Source: Priapulus caudatus
Lineage: Eukaryota; Priapulida; Priapulimorpha; Priapulimorphida; Priapulidae
Direction of reading: 5' to 3'
Assembly: GCF_000485595.1 (NCBI RefSeq)
Contig: NW_014578280.1
Coordinates: 117,262-174,095, forward strand
Length of the DNA: 56,834 nt
Shown in pieces: positions 31,734-43,199 of this stretch. Both the position numbers and the translations under genes were made by a program. Each line of letters opens with the position of its first letter. Position 1 is the stretch's first letter. The notes under the pieces were generated by a model. That model searched no databases. It saw nothing but the letters and a program-made list of their open reading frames with translations, and was not told the origin of the DNA.

Positions 31734-32424
31734 AGGCATAATTCGACCATCGATTATGCAAAGTTGACGAATGCTACAGTAACTGGCACCTTGTGTAGTT
31801 AATAAGTACATTACCTTATAGCCAAACCGTATTAGTTTGTCCAATATCACTGCTAATTACTGAAGAAATGTCTAATTGATCCGTAAATTTGGTATCTGGC
31901 GACAACGCTAAATTTATTACTAACAAAATAAACATGGAGTTCGGTTCGGTGACGTCACATGTTGCTACAGGATGTTGAGCTTAGAATGTTTGTCCCGGGT
32001 AAATTGTTTGCCTAGTGTTATATTTTGCCTAGTTGCCACATATTATATGTTACTTGTAATCTCAAGAACTTCGTATATTCATTTATTCCGAATCCCAAGA
32101 GTAAAACCATAACGTACGGAATGCGCACTCAGACTACAAGGATCGAAATCACTGACGGCCGAGCATACGTGCGAAAATGTCGCGGTGCACTATATCTGTA
32201 TGACACCCGCCTCGCGGTTGCGGCCGTTACGGCGGCATGGCGTTTGTAACTGTCAACAACCGATTTCTTGGATCGGATTTCAATTAGACATTTCTTAGTA
32301 ACCAGCAGTGATATTGGACAAACTAATACGCGTTTGGCTATAAGGTATGTACTTATTAACTACACAAGGTGCCAGTTACTCTAGCATTCGTCAACTTTGC
32401 ATAATCGATGGTCGAATTATGCCT
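31734..32424. mobile_element. TTAA-flanked MITE M2 in the left arm
   Basis: Terminal inverted repeats of about 165 bp begin AGGCATAATTCGACCATCGA on both sides. TTAA lies at 31730-31733 and 32425-32428. The opposite arm of the host element lacks it: at 34640-34652 it reads CTTAAGTTAAGG, which gives the empty site with one TTAA. A TTAA duplication points to a piggyBac- or Kolobok-mobilised family. A further fragment of its arm is at 39619-39703. Confidence 0.85.
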
Positions 32425-32739
32425 TTAACTTAAGGTATAGGAGGAAATACAGAATTGCGGCACAAATCTCAACGGCTCGACCTACGCTCTTAATATTCGA
32501 TGTATAGTGTGATGGTGAGGAAACCCATCGGAGGTCACAGGTCAAAGGGCAGTGCGGGAAAGGTTAGATATCAGACATTTTCTGAGGACATGGTCTATCG
32601 GACCGAGTGCAAAATTTTTTGTTTCAGCGCTGACCTACCGTTTTTAACACTTTATTGAAAGGACCATAAAATCTACTTTCCGCTGACGTGCGAAAAAAAT
32701 GTTTTCATTTCTTTCACGCTCACCGACTTAGCCTACTTG

Positions 32740-32880
32740 GGGGGAAAGACGTGAAAGGTGTCTGTCGGCAAATAATGTCGGCCATTCTCACACATGACTT
32801 AAGTCAGCAGTACACTCGAACTGGCACAAAGGATAAAGATGCCTTCGAGGATTTTGGGTGTATCATGAAGATCATTAAAA
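32740..32880 (+). CDS. DUF4806-like exon fragment
   Basis: The frame at 32688-32951 contains a segment (about 32745-32880) with the order GVCRQIMSAILTHDLSQQYT, then KDKDAFEDF and IMKIIK. It resembles the DUF4806 domain seen in uncharacterised invertebrate proteins near transposons. A consensus donor GTAAGT starts at 32881, and a pyrimidine-rich acceptor (ATCCAG) lies near 33685. The partner exons are not recognised, so this is probably captured or degenerate coding sequence within the 3.4-kb element. Confidence 0.4.
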
Positions 32881-33027
32881 GTAAGTTTAGAAATACAATA
32901 CTTATCCACTCTGAATTTTCTATGGGGAGATCTAAAAGAAAGGATTTATGAGGAGATTGACAATGTTGATGGTTCACTTGCCAACTTCTGCCTGCGTATG
33001 CGATGGATCATACACGCACAGCACAGC

Positions 33028-33055
33028 ACGACACACACACCACACACCACACACA

Positions 33056-33094
<39 letters not shown>

Positions 33095-33150
33095 ACACAC
33101 CACACACACACACCAACACACACACACACACACCATACACACAGGCACAC
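33028..33150 (+). repeat. (CA)n microsatellite
   Basis: Dinucleotide CA tract with frequent ACCACAC interruptions. It produces long His/Thr-rich and Cys/Val-rich open frames on both strands that are artefacts. Confidence 0.92.
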
Positions 33151-34894
33151 ACCGTACCACACACGATACATCCGCACACGTCGGCACGCGTGCTGCATAC
33201 GCGCACACACAGTCACACGCACCGCGCGTACTCATGATTGCTATACAGTACGTACAGTCAACGATGGCGTTATGTGATGCACGATGTACATTGTGTGAAC
33301 GCAGAGAAGCTTGCGCATCATTTGACTTGTTGCTGTGTGCATATATGTTGTGTACATGACTGTAAGCAGTGATTGCTTAATATCCATTGTTCTTTATGCA
33401 TGCTCGTTGAAGCGATCGCAAGGCAGCTACTACAGTGTATACATGCATTACATACATTGTATATAAGTCAACAAAATGAAGAATTATGAGTAAGTCGTCA
33501 TTTTCGTAAGTCGAGACAAATATGCTGGTCCCAAAAGTGTCGACTTATGCGAGTTTTACTGTATATGATATATATGACCAAGTGAAAACATTGAAGTCTT
33601 GATTCGGGTAGGGAAATAAGTATAAAATTCCAGTGTGAATAACATTCCAGTTTATTAAGTGTAAATCATTTATTTTTTTTATCCAGGAAGTGTGAGGAGA
33701 AGACAAGTAATTTAAACAAGTGCCGCGGGAGTGACAGCGCTCATCTAACGTCTACTGGCGGTGACTCTGTGGTGGAGTGGTGGATTCTAGTAAACCCTGT
33801 TAGTCTCAAATGTGTTCACATACACGCCGAAACAGTGAATGCACAGGGATGGTATCAGAACCTCTCAAAGGAATGTTCGTTGGGATCGTTATGAAAGTTG
33901 CCACGAGATGGCACGTACGTTTAAAGTGTCTTCAGATTAAAGATGGAAGCTCCATCGTACGTAGTAGCAACAACTTTTGCAAGACAGAATAGGTAAGACT
34001 CATCCATTTACCTACGCAAGCCTACAGGCTGCAGTAGAGAGCTGCCACCTGTAACAATTAAGGCAGGCAAAAACTACACACCAGTACCCCACCACATGCA
34101 CTGGCAGTGGCCACTGGCAGGTGCATACGTTACATGTAACATCCTGACAGTACAGAATGCCGATAGAAATTATACGATTTAAGGAGCATAAACCTTCTTC
34201 AACCAAATTTAGCTTTTGAAATTTCACCTGTGAACTTGTAGCCTGTACATCCAGGCATGTATAGATTCTACTAGCAAACGCCGGCAGTCAATTCTTTGCT
34301 AACAGACAGTAACAAATCCATGTTTAACCTCCTCTTGCGGGGTCAAAGGTTATCCGACACTTACTCTTCGCATGTCAGCAGAAGGTACATTTCATGGTCG
34401 CTTTAATAAAGCCATAAAAATGCTAGGTCACCGCTGAAAAAAAAGTTTTTCAAGTCGCTCCGTCAGAACATGTCCTCAGAAAATGTCTAAAATCTGCCCT
34501 GTGCCCATTGACCTTTGACCTGTGACTCCAATTTCGGCACAGTGATGGCTTTTCCTACGTGATGCTATACACCAACGATCACGAGCCTAGGTCAAGCCGT
34601 TTAGATTTGTGCCGCAATTCTGCATTTCCTTCCTATACCTTAAGTTAAGGAGTGAATGTTCCCCCTTCTTTTACACCTCTTGACCTTTGACCTTTGACCC
34701 CCAGCTTCGACATCCCAACTCGTTTTGACAATCCCCCCTCCGATGTGCCGAATATCGTGACCGTACGTCGAGCGGTTAAGATTTGTGCCCAACTGTTGAC
34801 GGACGGACGGACGGACGCTCGCACGGACGGACGGACGGACGGACGATCATGCAATTCTACAAGCTGCATCTGACTATGTCAGATGAGCTAAAAA

Positions 34895-36230
34895 CGTAAC
34901 TGACAAAGGTATAGAAGAAGCGATCTCTGATTGGTTCACCGGAGCTCGGGATAGGCAAGGAGGGAAGACTAAGAGGGACCGCATTGCAAAATTAAGGAGG
35001 AAAATAACAGGAACAGGAGGAACCAGGCCAAGAGGAGGAGATCTAAATTTGGACCGGAGGACCAATTGCAGCAAACGAAATGTAATAATACTGGGTGTTA
35101 AAAAAACATGGCTTAGTTGAAAGGCTTAACTTTTGTTTAAAATGTCACATACCCACAAAAATCAGACCATTGTAAACTAGAAACCTTTGGAATTTGTTTG
35201 GAAATAGTTTCAAATAAAAATTTCCTTTCAGTTTATATATGTATTATGTGTAACAGGCATTTTAACTGCTACAGTTTAGGGCACTTTGTCAAAAAAACCA
35301 GAGGATTGATCGTGTTAAATATTAAATATTAGCCAAATACAATGCCGACAATGTCCACCTGGCAGGCATCGACACTAATCTGATTCTGCTTCAGACAGAA
35401 TCAAACCAGAGGCACCATAACTTGTGGAAATTAGTAGAGTTGTGTTTGGCTAATTTATTGATAGGATATAGTGTCCCGTACTTACAAAAAATCCACGCAT
35501 GTGGTGTTGCCAGGCTCGTGGATTTTCCACGCGCATGGAAATGGCCGTGGGAAATCCACATGCATGGAAAATCCACGCACTTGATAGTGGATTTTATGTA
35601 AGTTTAAATTGACTACGTCATGAATTTTCTATGGTGTATAGTTGTAAAAATTTTGTTGCAATTTTTTTACATGAAAAGTAAGTCTAATGTCACTAAATGC
35701 ATTCTCAAATTGTTTAGCTTACCTTGACATCGCCATGGGGCATCGTACATCCGTCCGTCCGTCCGTCAACATTTGGCTATGGTCAACAATAACTTGAGAA
35801 CCGTTTGACCCACATTTGCATATTGCTTTCACGTTTCAAATTGCATACAGTTGTTACTCCTATGGGAGAGATGTGAACGTCCTATTTTGGAGCACGCCAG
35901 ATGACCTACTTTCGAGCTGTGCCCACTTTAATAATGGAAATGGCCATATTTCGGTTCAGGTTTAACGGATTTTGCTCATTTTTGGTATGTGAATGAATAA
36001 GGACTTGCTCCAAAACGGGTTTTGATGTTTTTTTTAAATTATACAAATTAGGTAGATTATGTAGGTAATTTGAGTCATTCTTAACTGCGTGTTTGCTGCA
36101 GTTTTTTTTAGGGGTAGCGAGATGCGAGAAGATAACTTGTGGTTGCGTACTATACCCACTCGTACCTTTGACCAAAATAACAGAAAAATGTCAATCTAAC
36201 TGGTTAACAACTCTACAATCATACTTACAT
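34895..36230. other. Unassigned region with a short open basic frame and an inverted-repeat patch
   Basis: A frame open from about 34899 to 35100 encodes a basic stretch (DWFTGARDRQGGKTKRDR...) beside the right end of the 3.4-kb element. It could be an exon of a gene the element landed in, but no start, donor or family is clear. At about 35495-35590 repeated and inverted forms of GTGGATTTTCCACG and ATCCACGCA can fold into hairpins. Near 35747 a (TCCG)n tract followed by TCAACA echoes the ends of the 3.4-kb element. Confidence 0.4.
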
Positions 36231-36750
36231 GTAATATTGTGCTTTAGATTGTTTGTTACAGTAATATTTGACTGGAATATTTTATTGTTTTTCTTTGCGC
36301 GATAATCGTAAACCAAAATGGTGATCATTTAGGCGTAGCGCCATCTCTCGCCCAGATTTCAGACTTTCAAATCTGAAACATTTATTTTCGCTTTCAAAAA
36401 TTACGCATATATAATTATCAAGAGCATATAATGGGAGATATGCTATATAATGGTGAGCTATAGTGTCATTGACACTTTCATTTACTTACGTGTAATATTG
36501 TGTTTTAGATTGTTTGTTACAGTAATATTTGACTGGAATATTTTATTGTTTTTCTTTGCGCGATAATCAAAAACCAAAATGGTGATCATTTAGGTGTAGC
36601 GCCATCTCTCGCCCAGATTTCAGACTTTCAAATCTGAAACATTTATTTTTGCGTTCAAATATTACGCATATATAATTATCAAGAGTATATAATGGGAGAT
36701 ATGCTATATAATGGTGAGCTATAGTGTCATTGACACTCATTTACTTTTAC
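36231..36750 (+). repeat. Tandem duplication, 261-bp period
   Basis: Two consecutive copies (36231-36491 and 36492 to about 36750), each starting GTAATATTGTG, containing GCGCCATCTCTCGCCC and ending near GTGTCATTGACACT. They differ at only a few positions, so the duplication is recent. No coding frame. Confidence 0.88.
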
Positions 36751-37059
36751 TATGTACGGTAATGTAATCCCTTTAATATCTTCCCATATTTTTGAATATT
36801 TTCTAATGTTATAAAACATTTCACAGTTCTCACAGTTTTTCAATAAAGTAGTTTTTCAATAAATTTCTGAACTTGCATCTTTGATCCTGCCAGACCACAA
36901 ACACTGAAATATTGAGAGATGTCACATTCATGTGGCAGCACATATCAGTGGTACGTACTGTATTGGGTAGTTTGCATGTGCTGCCACATGTAATGTGCCA
37001 ACATCTCACAACCCTGTGGGAGCTGCACCCTCTATGATGACTCGATGAAGGTAGTCTCG

Positions 37060-37345
37060 ACTAGGAAACCCTGGGTATTATATGGACCCATATGGTACCC
37101 AGGTTTGCCTAGTTTGCCCAGATTGATCCCAGGTTTGCCCAGGTTTGCCCGGGTTTGCCCAGATCGGCCCCAACTGAAAACCCGGGTGCATTTCCCTCAT
37201 GGAAAACAAGTGGGCAGATATGGGCCCCATATAAACCCATTTGGGAACTATGTGGGTTTCCCAAGTGGAACCCATATGTGTTGCCCTGATATGCCCACAT
37301 GTCGCCCATATGGGTCCCAAATATTTTGCTAGCTGGGTTAGCACA
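37060..37345. repeat. CCCATATGGG-rich repeat
   Basis: Dense CCCATATGG-type palindromes and about five tandem TTTGCCCAGG-type units (37104-37165). Open on both strands for 88-123 codons with Pro/Gly-rich translations, as expected from the repeat. Probably a MITE or minisatellite-like dispersed element. Confidence 0.6.
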
Positions 37346-39442
37346 AACAGAGCAAGCTTGACACCGGGACAAGTCTACATAAAATGAGTCACATGCATGA
37401 TCAACAAAACGGCACTTACCAGTAAACATCGGGTAACTTCGTAAATCTATCCTCAATTTTCTGAAAATCGTTATAATCATGTGCAGAAAAAGAATTTTAA
37501 AAATTGCCTGTGATATACGGAAAACTTAATATATATTTGAGAAAGGGTTTGTGCAATAATCCCTCCTTGTAAACTGATGTGTAGGCTGCCATTTTGTTAA
37601 TCGCGTGACTTTTGATAATCATGTGACTCGACACATAGCAGTGATTGGCTGCCACTCACGATTTGTCGCCGACCGCCGCATAGAAGTAGAACCGTTTCTA
37701 TTCCTGCGATCGCAGTCGGCGACCGTATTTTCGATCGTAAAAGAACTCGTGTCGAGTTTAGTCGCCGATGTTTTTATCGGCGATCTGGCCGGTTTTTGAC
37801 GTACGATCTTCAAATTTTGTCGGCGACTAGGTCGTAAGGGCGACATGAGTTAGCCTTAACACGTCAATTCGCTTAAGTCGTCATGGAAGTCAAAGTCCAC
37901 ATTTTCTCTAATGATAAATCCATATGAATACCCCCGCCAAAGTCGTCATTTACAGGCCGTCATTATGTACAAGTCATCACCCAAACAATGTAATACAAAC
38001 AACAGTAAAATCCTATCCGTATATATATATCCTGTCTGAGTGGGAATGGAGGCAGTTTCTTCGAGAGGAACAAAATCCTCGATGACATCGAGCCCTTCAG
38101 GATCCTCAAACTGAAGACGTTTGGTGCATGTTCTCTTCAAGTCGGTGTCCTTGTGAGTCGTGACGCTTGTATCTTTTTAAACTGTGTTCTGCTCTGTGTT
38201 GACTGTTGGGTCGGTGGGGGAAAATTGATGGGAGATAATCTGGATGTAGAGAATCTTTCGATGGCCGTTCTATAAAAAATGAAAGAAAGTTTTTGTAAAT
38301 TATCTCTGCAAAGGACTATATTTTATTATTTATTGCCATGAAGAAAAATAATTCCAAAATTTTAAATATTCATAGTTTTTCGTTACCCTTATCTACACTA
38401 TAATCTTTTACTTAAGCATTCAGATCCACTTGCTTCATTTCTTCAGGCTCAGCTAGAATTATTTGATTTTCTGTTCTCTGGTAGCAATGACAGCTCTACA
38501 GACTACTATAATTTAATTTTACTATTATATATGACTACTATAATTTTAGACTAATTTATTGGTCTAGTACTAGTACTAGTAGTAGTAGTGGTAGTAATTA
38601 AGTCTAGACTGAAGCTTGGAAATGGGATCTCTGCACGTGTAATTTTGATTCCCAAGCTGTTTTAAAATTATCTGATTCTAAGAGTAAGAAACAGAAACTG
38701 AAATGAATCTTACTTAGGCTGTGGCTGTGACAAAGTGGTCAGAACAAACAGTCATTGACCCGGCGGGACTCCAGTGGAAGCCGTCTTCGTTTTCCTGACT
38801 ATTTGCTGTTAGCCATCTGTCTCTCCTCTCGGGCTACGGCAGCTCAAAGAATGAGCGTTTTTTGTCACTTGAAAGACTGTGAGTGTGATTGCGGCATCCA
38901 AACACCACATAATTCCTTGGCACTATGCGCTGCGTGCATTGAGCAGTGCGTTACTACAGTTTGTTTTCATCGGCTCAAATCTACATCCGGTCAAATTGTC
39001 AAAAGTTCCCGGATGTCCGCCCCCAACCTATTCAACGCGGAACGGAAGTAAACACTCTGAATCATACACAACGCCATCTCGCGACATACTGGCAAAGTAT
39101 CTGTAAGATATTTGTGGAATAAAATGTATTTGAATTTGAATTTGAATTTGACAGACAGTACCGGTATTCACTTGTGTTCGTGTGAACGCTCTGACTCAAA
39201 CCGGCCCAAGCCAAATTTAGCCCGAGCCAAATTTAGACCATTAGGCTCGAGCCAAACAATGACCGTGCGAACGCGGTATATATATGAGTATGAGCTATAG
39301 CCTATAGTTACTAGAGCTAGTCTTGCTTTAGCCACAAGTTCCCATCTCGCTTAACACTACGTGGCGTAACATACGTCGCTTAATCCTCCGTCGTGTAACA
39401 GTCGAAGAGCCTGGTCGGTTTAGTCTTGCTTTTAATGGCCCA
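37346..39442. other. Unassigned region; LINE-like tail near 39115
   Basis: No gene recognised over about 2.1 kb. 37620-37850 is rich in GTCGGCGAC/GTCGCC motifs in both orientations and may be a decayed MITE. At 39116-39150 GGAATAAAATG leads into a (TTTGAA)n-like tail, the style of non-LTR retrotransposon 3' ends; the preceding 39000-39115 may be its 3' UTR. A CTAGTA-type tract lies at 38565-38590. Confidence 0.4.
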
Positions 39443-39598
39443 AGGATAGAGAACATGGGTCCCCATAAAACCAATGTGCCTAACCCTAACCCTAATCCTA
39501 ACCATAACCATAACCCTAACCTATTATATTGATATAATATTATATTTATATTGATGTAAATGATATTGGTTTTATTGGGACCCATGTTCTCTATCCCT
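39443..39598. repeat. 156-bp MITE M3 with internal TAACCC-type repeats
   Basis: Terminal inverted repeats of about 33 bases: AGGATAGAGAACATGGG at the left and the inverse of ATGTTCTCTATCCCT at the right, continuing into ACCAAT/ATTGGT. The centre has four to five CCTAACC/CCATAACC telomere-like units and an AT-rich stretch. Its ends resemble the right end of R1 copy a. Confidence 0.82.
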
Positions 39599-39618
39599 GA
39601 ACCCTTGTAATGTATATA

Positions 39619-39703
39619 TAACCAGCAGTGATATTGGACAAACTAATACGCATTTGGCTATAAGGTTATATATGTACTTATTAACTACACAAGGTGCCAG
39701 GTA
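39619..39703. repeat. Fragment of MITE M2 arm
   Basis: Shares AACCAGCAGTGATATTGGAC and TTAACTACACAAGGTGCCAG with the right arm of M2 (about 32305-32385). Only one arm is present. Confidence 0.75.
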
Positions 39704-39836
39704 ATCCGGAGAGACATGATACAAGATTGCGTGGCACAGCTTTGCTGTTGATCCTAAGCGCTGCGCGCGGATTAGACGCGCAGTTCCTCGGGATATGCGC
39801 ACGCGACCGCGGGGATGTTCAAGTATGAAGCGCTGT

Positions 39837-39895
39837 CCGCAGTGGAGACGTGCACCAAATTCGAGGCCCGGCGCACGTCTCCACAGCGGTCAGTG
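39837..39895. repeat. Short hairpin
   Basis: CCGCAGTGGAGACGTGC pairs with GCACGTCTCCACAGCGG around a loop of about 22 bases. It could form a stable stem; no known RNA family is recognised. Confidence 0.5.
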
Positions 39896-39929
39896 GATGG
39901 TCTGTCGTTTTAGAAAATGACAATGATTA

Positions 39930-40490
39930 TATATTGACGATATTGTAGGAATTGGAGATTATAAAACCGTAACAAAAATTGGTCAGTCATTCTCCAGATT
40001 AGCTGAATCAAAAAGATTCGAATTTAATATGAACAAAACAAATACAATGGTTATAACATTTACAAACAAAGAAAAGAAAGAGAATTTAATAGGCAACCAA
40101 GTATTAAAAAAATGCACCAAATATTCATACCTAGGGGATTTAATTAATGATATAGGAGGTTATAACGATATGATAAGAGACCGAACTTAAAAATGTAGGT
40201 TCATGACGAGGGAAATATTATCGTGGGCAGAATTAAGAGCAAAATTATGGAAATCATACTATAGAAGCAAGAGTAAAACTATACGAATGCACACTTTGAC
40301 CTTCCTTCCTAAATAACAGTGAAAGATCGACTAACTTAACTAAGGAAGAAGTAAAAATGTTGGAGGATTTCCAAAATGAGTGCCTGCGCAAAATAATAAT
40401 CACGCAGAAAACCTACCGAAAGGCATTGAAAGACGATGAAAACTCCGAGGAAAGATACGGAGAAATCAGTAAAAATAACATATAGTTTCT
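39930..40490 (+). pseudogene. Non-LTR (LINE) reverse transcriptase relic
   Basis: A frame without Met opens with YIDDIVGIGD (39930-39959), the RT catalytic motif. It continues through a thumb-like NMNKTNTMVI segment and KYSYLGDLINDIGG, the YLG landmark of LINE RTs. It stops at TAA 40191-40193, then reads on after stops and a shift to LTKEEVKMLEDFQNECLRKI (about 40336-40396), matching the usual end of such proteins. The region is AT-rich, unlike the neighbouring sequence. Endonuclease, fingers and most of the palm are missing, as in a 5'-truncated, decayed copy. Confidence 0.75.
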
Positions 40491-41240
40491 ATACGTAAAT
40501 CGTGGTAAATACATATAAAAACGCATTATTTTATTGAAAATTCCCATGTTTACTTATAAAACATCCAAGAGATGGCGCTGTGGCATGTAAACATTAGCTC
40601 GGATTAGCTTCCGAACATTAATTGTGTGTGTTTTATTGAATTGTTCAATGAATGACGCACTCGTTTGCTTCGGACAGCAAGTGAAAATTATGCAGAAAAT
40701 TTTCCTGTTCGATTCAAAATGCATCGGCCGGGCATTTCATTATTTACGAAAAGAAAACAGGCTGGGGAAAGGAACCGGTCACGTCGGTGACGCCCCATTC
40801 ATGCCCATCAACGAAGAAGGCGGGGCTTATTCTTATTACGGAGATGCCAAAATGCAACAAAAGTACGTAGCTTAGTGCGCTAAACGGCGTGTTATTTTCG
40901 TTTTTGTGCAAAACTCTATCGTAGGAAACCGTTCTAGCCTAGCAGAATGCTCTAGTTCGTGAGATCGGCGATTCCAGTGCGAAATGGTATTGTACTCAAA
41001 AAGTTAGAAGATAAGGGGGCGGCCTAGACTGTGATTGGAAGACACAAAGTGTCAATCCTCGGCGAGCCTCGGTATCATGGCCGCATCACGTCTAGCATTG
41101 GTCAACATTGCATACTCAATGGGACTGGGTTTGTCTATATTCAGGCCGGTACAGGAGATAATTTGCATATTTTGTCACGTGGTTTGTGTTATAACCAATC
41201 AGATGTAATCGCGTGTTCGTGACGTCACTTCCAGCTGTGG
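40491..41240. other. Unassigned region
   Basis: Contains an 83-codon open frame (40624-40875) with no recognised domain, which may be chance. No repeats of note until the GA-rich array begins. Confidence 0.4.
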
Positions 41241-41454
41241 AGAAGATGGTGAAGGAGGAGGAAGGGGAGAAGGGAGAAGGTGGTGGAGAAGGAGGAGGGG
41301 AGAAGCTGGTGGAGAATGAGGAAGGGGAGAAGGGAGGTGGTGGTGGAGAAGGAGGGGGAGAAGATGGTGAAGGAGGAGGAAGGGGAAAAGGGAGAAGGTG
41401 GTGGAGAAGGAGGAGGGGAGAAGCTGGTGGAGAATGAGGAAGGGGAGAAGGCAG
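41241..41454 (+). repeat. GA-rich minisatellite, 119-bp period
   Basis: Two copies (41241-41359 and 41360-41454, the latter cut by the gap) of a unit rich in GGTGGAGAAGGAGG. Its vocabulary matches the GA arm of R1, so this is probably the edge of a third R1-like or foldback element. Confidence 0.8.
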
Positions 41455-41938
41455 NNNNNNNNNNNNNNNNNNNNNNNNNNNNNNNNNNNNNNNNNNNNNN
41501 NNNNNNNNNNNNNNNNNNNNNNNNNNNNNNNNNNNNNNNNNNNNNNNNNNNNNNNNNNNNNNNNNNNNNNNNNNNNNNNNNNNNNNNNNNNNNNNNNNNN
41601 NNNNNNNNNNNNNNNNNNNNNNNNNNNNNNNNNNNNNNNNNNNNNNNNNNNNNNNNNNNNNNNNNNNNNNNNNNNNNNNNNNNNNNNNNNNNNNNNNNNN
41701 NNNNNNNNNNNNNNNNNNNNNNNNNNNNNNNNNNNNNNNNNNNNNNNNNNNNNNNNNNNNNNNNNNNNNNNNNNNNNNNNNNNNNNNNNNNNNNNNNNNN
41801 NNNNNNNNNNNNNNNNNNNNNNNNNNNNNNNNNNNNNNNNNNNNNNNNNNNNNNNNNNNNNNNNNNNNNNNNNNNNNNNNNNNNNNNNNNNNNNNNNNNN
41901 NNNNNNNNNNNNNNNNNNNNNNNNNNNNNNNNNNNNNN
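41455..41938. other. Assembly gap (484 N)
   Basis: Undetermined bases. A GA-rich minisatellite lies on the left and BEL/Pao gag begins immediately on the right, so the true length and content are unknown. Open frames that cross it are not real. Confidence 0.99.
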
Positions 41939-42757
41939 TATAACGTCCTGCCTGTTTGATAGTGGTAAAATGACTGACCTAGTTAGGTTGGTAAAGGCCA
42001 GAGCTGCGACACGTGGCTGGGCGACTCGCGCTGCAACAGCGTTGAAGGCTGTCCTTGAGAAGAAAGAACTGACTCGTCTAGACTTAGAACACGTAGTTGA
42101 CGAATTTGACCGACGTCTGTCAGCTGTTGATAATGCCCAATCAGCTGTTGAACTTGAAATAGACTCTGACAAGTTAGACAATGATTTGGACATTGCATTT
42201 AAATTTCGTGAAGATGTTTGTGTCAACCGAGTGGAGGCTGCAAAACGTCTTGCTGCCTTGACAACGCGTGTACCACCTGAGCCGAATAGTGCTAGCAGTG
42301 TAACCAGTTCTGCTGTAAGGCTGCCAAGTCTGGAGTTGCCAAAATTCCGAGGAGAGGTGACGGAGTGGCAGTCCTTCTGGGATCGCTTTAGTGCTCTGGT
42401 GGATAAGTCGGAGTTGCCTGCCATCAGTAAGTTCACCTACTTGCAGTCCATCTTAGAGGGTGAAGCTAAGTCGGTTATTCAGGGGCTTGCCTTGACTGCT
42501 TCCAATTATGACGTAGCCTGTAAAATGTTGGAGGAGCGGTTCGGACGCCGTGATCGAATTATCTTTGCTCATATACAGGCTTTACTTAATGTGTCGGTGC
42601 CTAGCAGCAAAATTGTGCAAGGAGCAAAGTATATAAGCCTGCTGTGGAAAATGCAAGATGAACTCCTTACTCATATAAGAAGTCTGGAGGCTATGGAAGT
42701 CTCTGGAGATCAATATGGAGTTTTCTTAACGCCTGTGATACTGTCGCGACTACCACA
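41939..42757 (+). pseudogene. gag: BEL/Pao gag, 5' part
   Basis: The open frame emerges from the gap and encodes the typical BEL/Pao gag order. A coiled-coil N-terminal region is followed by LPSLELPKFRGEVTEWQSFW (about 42320-42380) and KFTYLQSILEGEAKSVIQGL (about 42430-42490), then a RFGRRDRIIFAHIQALL segment, corresponding to the DUF1759-type domain. The frame is open until it meets a foldback joint at about 42757, beyond which the same gag is read on the opposite strand. The start lies in the gap. Confidence 0.85.
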
Positions 42758-43166
42758 TCCATCTCGTGACCACTCAAGGCGGATCTCGCCGTAGGGGTGA
42801 CTTCCTTGAAACTCTCTGAGCGCTCACGTCTCTCAATCTCCTTTTGTAAAAATTTGAGAAGCCAGTCTAGGTCACTCTCATGACCGCATCCATCTCGTGA
42901 CCACTCAAGGCGGATCTCGTGTGGTAGTCGCGACAGTATCACAGGCGTTAAGAAAACTCCATATTGATCTCCAGAGACTTCCATAGCCTCCAGACTTCTT
43001 ATATGAGTAAGGAGTTCATCTTGCATTTTCCACAGCAGGCTTATATACTTTGCTCCTTGCACAATTTTGCTGCTAGGCACCGACACATTAAGTAAAGCCT
43101 GTATATGAGCAAAGATAATTCGATCACGGCGTCCGAACCGCTCCTCCAACATTTTACAGGCTACGT
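42508..43166. repeat. Inverted duplication of BEL gag
   Basis: The left arm (42508-42757) is repeated as its reverse complement at 42919-43166, essentially without change. The 161-bp centre carries two direct copies of CATCTCGTGACCACTCAAGG. On the minus strand the gag continues farther than on the plus strand (LPHEIRLEWSRDGCGHESDL and beyond). The right arm stops within bases of a single N at 43167. A palindromic read artefact is as likely as a genomic event. Confidence 0.85.
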
Positions 43167-43199
43167 ANGTTTGAGTAACCGTATACCTCGAACCCATTT

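Larger units (their letters stand above)
31497..34894. mobile_element. Long-inverted-repeat DNA element (3.4 kb) with nested MITE
   Basis: The ends read TTTTTAGCTCAGCTGACGAA and, inverted, TTTTTAGCTCATCTGACATA. The arms continue inward through CGTCCGTCCGTCAACAGTTG-type sequence, GGTCAAAGGTCAA and GCACAAATCTTAACCG. The left arm spans 31497 to about 32690 including a nested 691-bp MITE; the right arm spans about 34345-34894. Arm length without the MITE is about 500-550 bp. The target duplication could not be fixed. The interior carries a small DUF4806-like exon and a (CA)n tract. Confidence 0.78.

Noticed and set aside
32946-33359. Several overlapping His/Thr-rich and Cys/Val-rich frames
   Set aside because: All derive from the (CA)n tract read in different frames and strands.
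37078-37480. Pro/Gly-rich frames near 37.1-37.5 kb
   Set aside because: They follow the CCCATATGGG/TTTGCCCAGG repeat vocabulary and are open on both strands.
41280-42794. A 504-codon frame crossing the gap
   Set aside because: It includes 484 undetermined bases; only the part after 41939 is supported as BEL gag.
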